This document shows positions 38,347 to 48,060 of a DNA stretch of 64,000 bases, one piece after another (within the stretch, counting starts at the first letter, position 1; each line of letters opens with the position of its first letter). This stretch comes from Monarcha castaneiventris obscurior. Taxonomy: Eukaryota; Chordata; Aves; Passeriformes; Monarchidae. Position numbers and translations under genes: made by a program. The DNA lies in the NCBI GenBank assembly GCA_026261815.1, contig JAMPIT010000566.1, forward strand, positions 29,909,001 to 29,973,000, given 5' to 3'. The notes beneath the pieces were generated by a model that was given only the letters and a program-made list of their open reading frames with translations, made no database searches and was not told the origin of the DNA.

Positions 38347-39944
38347 AGGGAGACGTATTCAAGGAAGGGGTAATTAATGCAGCTAACTTTATTTCTAGGA
38401 AAATAGAACAAAATAACTGCTGCACTGACTGTTTGAAATGGCTTTTGAAGAAGGTAGCAATAGACTGATTTATCAGCCAGTGGTGGCAATTCCTGTGGCC
38501 TGGACCACAGCAAGTAGATGGCCTTAGACACAAAGCTGTGCTTCAGCTACAGCTGTGCAGAAACAGTGATGGCCGAAGGATAAAAAACATTTCCAAAGTT
38601 CTCTTCTTGACACATCCAAACTCAAGGATCCTAAGGCATTAGTACAGTCTTTGAATATCATGTCAAGGATCATGCATTTTGTGTAAGATTTCTACAGGTT
38701 TCCATGACAAGACACAGCTCCATCTCACATTTCCCTGCAGTGTCAGTGTTTGAGATCTTATGTTCCAGGTGTTGATGACTGCCCCATCCAGCCCTGCCTG
38801 GTGCCTTAGGTGCCAGAGGGGTAAGAGATACTGCAGAGAGTATGCTGCTGCTGGGGAATGTATTACCCAGCACACACCAAATTTTAAAGAACCTCTGCTA
38901 AATGGCAAACTCCCTTCCATGCCCCTGAAAGCTGGAGCCCTCCTTCTCTCAACCCATCATATGAAATGATGAATTTAAAGACAAGTCTTGCAGGTGATTC
39001 TGTGGTTGGGGACACACTCCTACACAACACTACAAGTTGGACATCCGTCCCTGGCACAGGCCCTCATCCCCCCTGGAGGGAGCCTGACACCCAGTAACCT
39101 GAAGGGCCCAATTATATTTAAATGCATTAATTAGAGACTTTGATAGCTTTTTTTCTCTCCTGCATTTAAACCTGCAGGGTTTTTTAAGTCATTGTTTCAG
39201 GAAGTTAAGGCAGGCTGAGTTTTAGAAAGAGATCTGAAACCCAGTGGATGGATATAGACTACTGAATGTAATTAAAACAGCTTTCTGGAAGACACTGTAT
39301 TAATTCCAGAAGTGAAATTCATTTGGTGTAAATGAGGTTTCTTCACCCTCAGAATTGACATCAAAGCCCCAGCCTTTCATCACTAACAATTACTGTAATT
39401 AAAAGAAGTCTTGACAAAATTTCAGGTATAGCTCCATTTCTGTTTTTTTCCTGCTGCTGAGAGTATCAGGAGGTAGGACTGTGGCCACAAAGAACTGATC
39501 TATTCAGCTGCAGCATTTCATTTTAGTCTTTTTAAAGGTAAGCCTGATGCACAGATGACCCAAGATCCCCTCTATGAAACCACATGGCCGTTGTGAGAGC
39601 CGCTTGCTTTTATTTTTTCCTTCTAGAAGCAAGCTTGCAGCTATAGGAAAGTCAACATGGCTCTCAGGTGTCTTCTCTGTTTCTTAAAATTAAGAGTGGG
39701 AAAGTCGTGTCTCATTCTGTCCCTGAAGTCCATGTGTAATGGTTTAACATACTTTTCATAAAGAAAAAGAGCTACTCACTGTGCAATGCTTAATTTAAGT
39801 AAAAGTCATCAATGAATGCAAAAAGGTCCTTCAAGTTTCTATTTTTGGATGAATTCACTGGCATGTATCATGTTTTACCAGTAGCTTCTGCCTTCTCTAT
39901 GCAAATTTGAATTGAATGCTAGAAAATTTACATTTAATATGCAC

Positions 39945-40367
39945 TCCCCTATGAAGACAGGCTGAGAAAGCTGGGGCTGTTCAGCATGGAGAAGAGAAAA
40001 TTGTGTGGAGACCTCATAGCAGCCTTCCAGAATATGAAGGGGGCCGACAGGAAACCTGGAGAGGACTCTTCATCAGGAACTGTGATAGGACAAGGGGGAA
40101 TGGCTTCACACTGAAAGAGATTAGGCTTAGATTAGATGTTAGGAAGAAATTCTTTACTGTGAAGGTGGTGGGGCACTGGAACAGGTTGCCCAGAGAAGCT
40201 GCAGACTCCCCATCCCTTGAAGTATTGACGGCCAGGTTGGATGGAGCTCTGAGCAACCTGGTCTGGTGAGAGGTGCCACTGCACATGGCAGGGGGATTGG
40301 AACAAGGTATCTTGAAGGTTCCTTCCACCCCAGACCATCCTAGGATTCTATGATTCTGTGATTCTGT
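39945..40367 (+). mobile_element. CR1 LINE fragment (3' end), + strand
   Basis: Phrases such as GGGGCTGTTCAGCATGGAGA, TTAGGAAGAAATTCTTTACT, TGGAACAGGTTGCCCAGAGA and GTTCCTTCCACCCCAGACCA lead to the tail GATTCTATGATTCTGTGATT near 40351-40367. It is about 420 nt, better preserved than the other copies, 5' truncated, with no intact RT frame. Confidence 0.93.
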
Positions 40368-41162
40368 CTTTCTTTACTTTAGTAGACTACTTAGTTAAAA
40401 ACACATCTGTGAAGGAAAGCCCTTCCAAATAGAGGAAATAAAAGATGTATTAAGAGAGAATATGGCTTTCAGGTGAGAAGTCTGTAGAGGCAGCTCTCTG
40501 TTTTTTAGCTACTGTTTCTAGACTTTCCAAAGACCGTCCCCAGAACCTGCTGGAGTGGTTGTTGGATTGAACTGAGTAGATTTTAAATGAAAATGAGGGT
40601 GAAATCATGGGATACTGAAAGATGGCACTGCAGCCACCTCTCAAAACCACTACTCAGTTCTTTGGGTGAAAAGGGTTTTCAGTCATGCTTTTCATCCACA
40701 GACCTAACTTGTTCCTCCTGGCCAAATTGCTTTTGTAGGCTAACACCATGCCATGAAGTAGCTGGTCTGCAAAGTTGGAATGATGAAATCTTCAGCTCTG
40801 AGTGAGCTCCTGAATCAAGAACCGCATGCCAGTGACACCACCTAATTACTCAGAAGATCTCCTGTAGCTGACTGAATTTGAGTTCACTTGCCCTAGGACA
40901 TTTCATCTAATGGTTGTGTTACATCACTGTATTATTCAGACCATACAGGTAACCTTACTACACTAATTAAATTAATTCAAAATATTTATATAATTACTAA
41001 AGCATGAAACCAGCCAATGCTGTGTTAGCACAGCCTGCTATATAATCTGGGTTTTGAACTGTATTTTATCCAATATAGCTCAAACATGCAGGGACTGAGC
41101 TTTCATATTTTTCTCCCAGCAGGCTGAAAAGGGCATTTGTACAGGGACCAAAAGTTTTAATT

Positions 41163-41258
41163 AAAATATTTTGGGGTTTTTTGGGGTGGTTTTTTTTTTT
41201 TGGTTGTTGTTGTTGTTTTTGTTTTGTTTTTTGGGTTTTTTTGTTTTCGTTTTTTTCT
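41163..41258. repeat. G/T-rich low-complexity tract
   Basis: The + strand is TTTTGGGG words, a T14-like run, (GTT)4 and repeated TTTTTTGGG. It is strongly strand-asymmetric with almost no A or C. Open frames on the - strand through it are artefacts. Confidence 0.85.
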
Positions 41259-41502
41259 GTGGATGACGACTTGGTGACAGATCAAATTCTTGCTTTCCAA
41301 AAGGGATGCCTCTGTCCTTGAAATCTGCAGGAATGACACTGCTGGTGTTTGAGCCAAGCTCAGCACCTGCGTCACCCCCTCCTGAAGATGGACACTTGTG
41401 CAGGGTCACCCCCAAGGTGTGACCTTTTTCATAGTCCAGCTGAGGCAAAAGCTGACAAAGCCCTGACCCAGGCGCTGCTGTAAACCCCAGCCTGCTACGA
41501 CC

Positions 41503-41553
41503 TACCCCACCTCCCTCCTTTCCTTCCTCCCTCCCTCCTTCCTTCCCTCTTCA
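41503..41553. repeat. Polypyrimidine tract ((CCTT/CCCT)n-like)
   Basis: The + strand is C and T only for most of its length, made of CCTCC, CTTCC and CCTT words. Such mirror-like polypyrimidine DNA can form triplex structures; here it is called only as simple sequence. Confidence 0.85.
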
Positions 41554-44542
41554 GGTCTCGCAGCAAGGGAGTCGCTGGAATGGCTGAAATCCTGGAGGAA
41601 GACGCCCTCTGCAGCTCGCTCCCTGTTTTATTTTGCATCTGCAAGAGAAATGTCTTATTTTGGGGGTTTTTCTTGGAAATACTTGCCACTGTAGTTCTGA
41701 AAAATCAATGTATCTTTCTACACCTGGGGGGAAAGGAGTTTCCCTGATCCTCCTTGCCCAAAGGCTTCCTGTAAAAGCAATGTTTCTGGCAAGAGATACA
41801 TACTTGTCTTTTCATTACATCAGCAAAACATCTATCATAGTGATAGAGACTGGAATCATGAACTAGAACTTTGTTTTAATTTTGACATGTTTTCATATGT
41901 CAAGAAAAATTCTGTAACTATTTTACCTCGATATTTTGTTCCTTATTTTCATGCTGAATCTCAGTACCAAGAGGTCATTTAGTATAGGCTTCTGTTTGAT
42001 TTTCCAAAACACACAAGTATGAGAACTATAATTTAATTTCATCATCGATCTCAGAAGTACCTCTTTTGAACCTCGGTTTTTCTCTAAGTCACTGATACCA
42101 AGTTAGATCAAATAAGCTCCAGTGGGCAGGGTGTGGAGAAATGAGCCAAAATGAATCATTTCCTACATAAGCAATTTTTTGTGTGTCTAGACACCTGATA
42201 ACTCACCTAAAGCCCATATTTGATAGCTGGTTATTCTCCAATGTTTTGTGTAAGCCTTAAATTCTTTCATCCTGTGCGTTTGTTATTCTGTGATTTTTAG
42301 GTGAATCTTAAAGGAAAAAAGAACTCTCCCTAATTTTTAATTTTATAGTTCAATTCTGGACACAATTCTAAGTACCTCAGCATATACAGATTTGATAGTG
42401 GGCTCAGAATCACATTTAGTCTCATTTAATTCTGTGAGCAGACAGTTGGGTACGTTCAACCAATGAAGTTCTATGCTGATAAAATACAGTGAAAAAGCTC
42501 TTGATGATAAGTATTCACTTGCTGAAATATCTTTTATGACCTTCATATCAGCAAGTTGTTTAATGAATGTTTATGATGTACACAAGAAGTGTTACAGACA
42601 TATGGGCTCTACACAAAATGGCATCTTCACGTGGTTCAGGTTTGGCTTCTGTGTGCTCCATTGATTCCAACAGAGGCTGAAGGGAGTCAGCACAGGTCAC
42701 CTCTGCTCGTGCTCTTTCCTGTCTGGCACCTTCCCAACACTGGACAGGAACAGAAACAATGCAATTTTGATGTGGAACTGGGACAGAAAGAAAACCATCC
42801 TAAATGTCCTGTGGGGCTACTGTGCTCTATGCCTGGTAAAAACAGTTAATTAGAAAGGGGGGTTTATAATCACTTTGTAAATAACACAGCAAATTGAGAA
42901 AGTGTTTATAAATTGGTTTCCATTTAAGTAGATAAAAATCCAAGAGACTCTTCTGGAGCAATTTTCTCCATGCTGGACAGGATTAAATGTACACTTGTAA
43001 TAATGGAGATTAATATATCCCACAGGAAATCAGTCCTATTGGGGATTAATTGGGAGGCCAAAATTATAAAATTGCAGATGTTGGTGGGCTTGTCTGGCAT
43101 CAAAAATCACTCTGTCCCACCCTCTCATGGCTGGCATCACCTTTGGGACTGAAGTAAGTATGTAGTGGACATCGGTATGAGAAGATGGATGCTGTCTGCT
43201 TAAGGCCATATTGTTATGAATATATTTCTTTTTTAAGATTTCCACAGGTGGATTTTTGCAACTAAATTGTATTGCCAACTGAATCTGTTTAGCTTAAGAT
43301 CAGTAAATAGAAAAAATTGTTGCTTTAGTCTTTATGTTTAATGTTTTGTGCATAAAACCTTGTGGCAGACATATCTTATTAGAGTCAACCTGGTACAGTA
43401 TTTCTCCAGTTTTGAATGAAATAGGAGCAGTAGAAAAGATATTTTAGAAAACTTATAAAATATACAGATCCCGAGAACCTGTCAGATCTACACAAAAATA
43501 TTTGAGGCCACATCTTCACTGATCACAGATCATTCCTATAAGTATTCAAAAAAGTGTAAAAAAGACATGGGAAATTAAGTGTTGATTTATTTGTCTCTCT
43601 TTCTTTTTTTTTCTTTTTGTTTTCTTTTTTTGAAAAAAATACAGTAAAACCCTAATTTACACTCAGAATGTACAGTCAGCAAACAAATCTTAAATTTTTT
43701 GCTAGGCTAAATGACTAAAATGTTTTTCAGCACAGTTTTAGGATGATTCAAACTGGGGAAGCTGGGCAGTTTATAAACAAGTAGGATTTGCAAAGGTAAA
43801 ACACTAAAAAAAAGACTTGGATGAAGTTTGAGTGTGGGAAAGCAATGACGGCATATCCAGGCTCCAGCCCTGACACAGAGTTACATGTCTGATTAATTCA
43901 AATGTTTCTGCTAATGCCTTCATGGCTAATTAATCTGAAAATGGTGAAAGTTCAGTGGCTGTTGTTAGACTTTGTGGCCTGGATTTGTTCATGCCTCTGA
44001 ACTACATTTTCTGTCTGACACTGGTCCCAGCAGCTCTCAGTAAAGGCAGCACAAAGGCTGAAGTCTGTACAGATTGGACTCCAGCACAAGCTGCCAGGAG
44101 AAAGGAGCACAGATTCTGCTTTGTAGGATCTCTTGCAACAGTCAGGGACCTAAGGCTTTTCTGAGATTTTGTTCCTGCTAGCCAGTAACTCTAGGGCTCC
44201 TGATTATGTGTAATGTGTATAAGGATCTTTGAACATAATGATTAATTAACAAAGAAAACAATAACTTGGAAAAATCCATGAATTTTCCTTTTGTGAATGT
44301 AAAAAGGACATCATAAGGGGAGCTAATCAGAGACTCTTTCTCCCCTGTGTGGTACTATGACATAAACAGAATTAAAACTTATATGTTATTTGTCCATGGA
44401 TATTAAATTTCAACAGTTCATTAAAGCTGGGGAAAGATGACTGCCATCCTCCCTCTGCACACACATTCTCTTATTCACTGACAGGTTCACCTATTCACCG
44501 AAATAATAACTGCCTTTTTCAGTTTATTTTTTGTTTCTTTGC

Positions 44543-44544
44543 AG
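44543..44544 (+). other. CLDN34: Splice acceptor before the claudin coding exon (inferred)
   Basis: A long T-rich tract ends in TTTCTTTGCAG at 44534-44544, a strong acceptor 45 nt before the claudin start codon. It implies that the coding exon is preceded by a spliced noncoding leader exon, a common claudin arrangement. Confidence 0.6.
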
Positions 44545-44561
44545 TGCCTCTCTCTCTTCAC

Positions 44562-44798
44562 ATGGCAACTGTGTCTGTGACAGAGCAGGATGAACTCCCT
44601 GGTCAGCACCTCGCACCTCCAGCTTGCTGCCTTTGCTCTGGGCACGGTAGGCTGGATCCTGTGCACCATTTCAATGGGAATTGTGGAATGGAGAGTGTGG
44701 CATGTGGACAACACCACCATCATCTCCTCTGGCATTGCCTGGGTGGGCATTTGGAAAGTCTGCTTCATCAGTTACCTTCACGTCTCACCCGGCTATAG
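44562..44798 (+). other. Upstream ORF overlapping the claudin start
   Basis: An ATG at 44562 lies 28 nt upstream of the claudin ATG in another frame and reads 78 codons to a stop at 44796-44798, overlapping 209 nt of the claudin frame. Its context is weak (C at -3, G at +4). The product is histidine- and cysteine-rich with no known domain, so a regulatory role is more likely than a protein. It exists in the mRNA only if transcription or splicing begins left of 44562. Confidence 0.45.
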
Positions 44799-45234
44799 AG
44801 AACAGTTCTGCCATAAATTCAGTGGCTATGATTCCTTCGTCCCCCACGAAATTTATGCTGCCCAGGGTCTCCTGTTGATCGCCATGTTCATGGGCTTGCT
44901 GGGACTGGCTGCTACGATATTTGCTCTGAGAAATGTGTATATGGGAATCACTCACAAAACCCTCATTGCCCCTTTCTTCCTGGTGGGTGGCTTCTTCTAC
45001 ATATTTGCTGGTCTGTCTGTCCTGATTCCCGTGAGCTGGAATTTCTATTCTGTAACTCACAACCAGAGCATAGATTTTCCTCCTTCTTACTATATGCCCT
45101 CCAGTCCAGCAGTGCAGGAGCCTGGTGCTGCCATTCCTGCTGGGATTGTGGCTGTCATCATGCTGCTACTGAGCGGGATGTTTTCTCTCTCATACAGATT
45201 TCCCATGACTGCAAACACCATCATGAAATCCTGA
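44590..45234 (+). CDS. CLDN34: Claudin-34-like tight junction protein
   Basis: A complete 214-codon frame in a single exon encodes a four-span claudin. Membrane segments are at about residues 10-30, 90-112, 124-148 and 182-203. The first extracellular loop has the claudin signature W34, G53-I-W55, C58 and C74. The third membrane span ends in PVSW at 147-150, as in claudins. Possible N-glycosylation sequons lie at N41 and N158. Cysteine spacing (15 residues between C58 and C74) is wider than the usual 8-10, and the C-terminus ends in KS without the common YV PDZ-binding motif; the cytoplasmic tail is very short. These features fit the divergent claudin-34 group, and position after SHROOM2 on the same strand matches human CLDN34. 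The start at 44590 has A at -3 and places the first helix correctly. The intact frame argues against a pseudogene. Confidence 0.88.
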   Translation: MNSLVSTSHLQLAAFALGTVGWILCTISMGIVEWRVWHVDNTTIISSGIAWVGIWKVCFISYLHVSPGYREQFCHKFSGYDSFVPHEIYAAQGLLLIAMFMGLLGLAATIFALRNVYMGITHKTLIAPFFLVGGFFYIFAGLSVLIPVSWNFYSVTHNQSIDFPPSYYMPSSPAVQEPGAAIPAGIVAVIMLLLSGMFSLSYRFPMTANTIMKS

Positions 45235-45610
45235 AAGGACAAATCCCTCCGTGCTATTTCAGAACGAGAGCATAGTCAAGAGATAAGTACAGCAGCATGA
45301 GTGGTTGTAAAGTTAAGGAGCTGCAGAATTTTATTTTATTCTATAGTAGCCGAGATGTTTTCTTATATGAACCAGTTGAGTCACCATCTTAGTAGTCACA
45401 TATTACCAGGGGTTTGTCTTTGAGATAATTGCTGTTGAGGAAATAACTGTGATTAAATTTTGCCAGTCGTCCTCTTTTGTATATACAAACATTACTGTTA
45501 ATTTTTTTTTAGGTGTAAAATATTTACCATGCTCAAAGAACTGTCCTGTAAGAAAAATGTGAATTAACATGTATTAAATGTGAATGTCTTTCCTTGTCAG
45601 TACTAAGCTC
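45235..45610 (+). other. CLDN34: Claudin-34 3' untranslated region (inferred)
   Basis: AT-rich noncoding sequence follows the TGA. The best signals are ATTAAA variants at 45452-45457 and 45573-45578, the latter followed by a T-rich element. The true end may lie further right. Confidence 0.4.
45573..45578 (+). promoter_or_regulatory. Candidate claudin poly(A) signal (ATTAAA)
   Basis: The common variant hexamer about 340 nt after the stop, followed by TGTGAATGTCTTTCCTTGTC. No AATAAA lies nearer to the stop. Confidence 0.4.
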
Positions 45611-47692
45611 TTTTGTCATTTATTTAGTTACATCTGTAGCAAAGTATGTTCCGTGACAAGTCAAGACTTTTAAAACCAATAATATGAGTGTCATCATGGT
45701 TGTGTCAAATGACTCTGCCCTGAATTGTCTTAAAATGTCTTGCCAGTTTCTCCTCTTCCTCTAGGGCACATAAAGAGCCATTCCTTTATTGCTTCTGGTT
45801 TTCTTTCAAGCTATTTGCATTTTATGTTGCAACATGTTTGCCTGTGGGGAAGGTGCGCTCTTTAGTTCCTAACTTAGGGAGAGCCAAAAAGTCTGCAAGT
45901 GTTTGCTTCTTCATCTGACACTTCACTGAATCCAAATGTATTGCAAAAGACGGAAATAACTTGTACAAGTTATTACAAAACCGATGTCAAAATCAGTGCT
46001 CTCAGTAACCAGGAATACTCAGTGCAGCTTTCAGGTTATGATTCATCTGATGTAGAAATCTATATCCAAACTGGTCACTTCAGGCTCTGTTTATAATCAA
46101 TGCAGAAACAAAGACAGCTTTTTTCCAAGATGCCTAGAATGGCTGAGAGATGGTATGCTCTCTAAAACCTTGTTTCTCTTAACCCACTTAAATGGCCATA
46201 ATAACCACAGTGGCTAACTCTGGCACATATAACCAAACTTCGCCTAAGAAAAAAAGAAAATGTCCCAAATGCTGCATTAAGGACAATTTAAAAAAAAATA
46301 AGTTTAGAGGTTGGGATGAATGAGTCAACAGTGTTGACAAACAGATGATCTCTTGAAAGCAGTCCTCAAAATGTTATTACATTTTTAAAGAAATGTTACA
46401 GGAATCTGAGTAATTTAGTTTTACTCTTTTAATTGTCCTCCTTTTTTTAAAATACTCATGGATTCAGAAAAAGAAGAAAAAGAATTTTAAATGTAATAAT
46501 TCTTGGACATTGCAAGACAAAGCAAAATGCCAATAAACCAGGTCATCTTGCTGGTGGCTGTTACTATCCTAGCTTGTTCTAGCAGTCCAATTTTCCCTGT
46601 ACATCTTCCCTTGGGTTTACAGACTTTGCTGTACTGTCTGACAATATAAAAACTCCACAGCACTTTCATTTCTTCTCTAGTCTCTTCTGAAACAGCAGTT
46701 TACCTTAACATTGGTAATTTTTACACTGTTGCAAGAATCTATTTTTTGATTGTTTACAATGCTCTAAAGCACTTTCAAGTGGTGTTTCAATGAAGGCAGT
46801 TTAAGAGCTTGTTTCTTATATATTGTTTCCAGTTTGGTTTTTAATGTACATTCTTTACAATATTGGTAGGTTTCAGTTTTAAAGGTACAAATCAATAGTA
46901 CTGTCATTAGTACTGTCATCTCTTCCCTCAGGGCCTACGATAATATAGATTATATTGATATAATATGTCAATAATATATTATGTAATATATGATATAAGA
47001 AATTATGTCATATTATAGTTGTAAGGAAAAAAAAAAATCTATCCATGTGTTTATGCCACTCGTAAACTTATTACACTAGTAAACTACCAATATTCCCTGG
47101 CAAGGAATTACAGCTTTAAGAGAAAATTACTGATTCTTCAATTCTTTTTGAATTAATGTATGCACAGAAGTGTCAGTGACCCCAACTGTATTTGTTAACT
47201 ATATTCACTAAATTATTGGGTTCATTTTACATTTACGCTTCTTGGCTAAAGGAAAAGGAACAAACATCATCAGACACATGCCAGGTTTCTGTGTTGCTGC
47301 CACTGCTGTTCCCATTGGGAATTATATTCATCTATACTGATGTGTGGCTATGAAACATTGGTTGTGTGTCAAACACAGACTAGATGGTGAGGAAATTCCT
47401 CAGCTAAACACTAGAATAGATTACCTAAGGAGATATGTGGATTTTAAAACAAAGTTTTGTCAAAAAAAAGTTTAGGCAAATAGTGCCAGGAAGACTGAGG
47501 TATGAGGTATGAGCCCATCTCAGGACAGAGGGCTTATCTAGATGGAGCTCTCGGCATCCTTTCCTAGTCTCTCAATAGTCACATGATCCATATTATATGT
47601 TGATATATGGTAAAATACAATCTATGTTCAAATACTACTCTATATTAAAACTCCCAGTCCTTCTCTGAAGAAAAGATAGGAAAAAAGTCTTA
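45611..47692. other. Intergenic, no gene recognised
   Basis: No gene supported. It contains an AT-rich, partly self-complementary block at 46935-47020. Confidence 0.7.
46935..47020. repeat. AT-rich self-complementary block
   Basis: Runs of ATAATATA, TATATTGATATAATAT and TAATATATTATG contain several short palindromes; nearly no G or C. Simple sequence prone to cruciform or slippage. Confidence 0.75.
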
Positions 47693-48060
47693 CGGAATCA
47701 TGGAATCATTTAAGTTCGAAAAGACCTCTGTGATAATCGAGTCCAACGTTTGGTCATCACTTTGTCAACTAGATCATGGCACTGAGTGCTACATCCAGCT
47801 GTTCCCTGAACACCTGCAAGGATGGTGACTCCACCACCTTCCTGGGCAGCCTGTTCCAATGCCTGACAACCCTTTCAGTGAAGAACTTCCTCCTGATGCC
47901 CAGCCTGAACCTCCCCTGGCACAGTTTGAGGCCGTTTCCTCTTGTGCTGTCACTGGTTGCCTGGGAGAAGAGACTGACCTGCCTGGCTACAGTCTTTTAA
48001 GAGAGCTGTAGAGAGTGATCAGGTCACCCATGAGCCTACTCTTCTCTAGACTAATCTTAG
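47693..48060 (-). mobile_element. CR1 LINE fragment, - strand
   Basis: The + strand begins CGGAATCATGGAATCATTTA (complement of the CR1 tail), then GAGTCCAACGTTTGGTCATC, GACTCCACCACCTTCCTGGG, CAGCCTGTTCCAATGCCTGA and TTCCTCTTGTGCTGTCACTG. The wording differs from the copies at 28821 and 55624, indicating a different CR1 subfamily. About 370 nt, no intact frame. Confidence 0.92.

Larger units (their letters stand above)
35886..39944. other. Intergenic, no gene recognised
   Basis: Holds a three-copy 14-bp tandem at 37240-37286 and an imperfect 13-14 bp repeat cluster at 38290-38346. No coding frame with recognisable features. Confidence 0.7.
40368..44544. other. Region upstream of the claudin coding exon; no coding gene recognised
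   Basis: This span contains G/T-rich and pyrimidine tracts (41163-41258, 41503-41553), a second pyrimidine-rich run near 43596-43636, and a homeodomain-like inverted repeat at 43891-43935. A noncoding first exon and the promoter of the claudin gene are expected somewhere to the left of 44544 but cannot be placed from sequence. Confidence 0.6.

Noticed and set aside
45899..46096. 65-codon frame after CLDN34 as an extra claudin exon
   Set aside because: Not preceded by a convincing acceptor, and the claudin frame has already ended with a complete fourth membrane segment.
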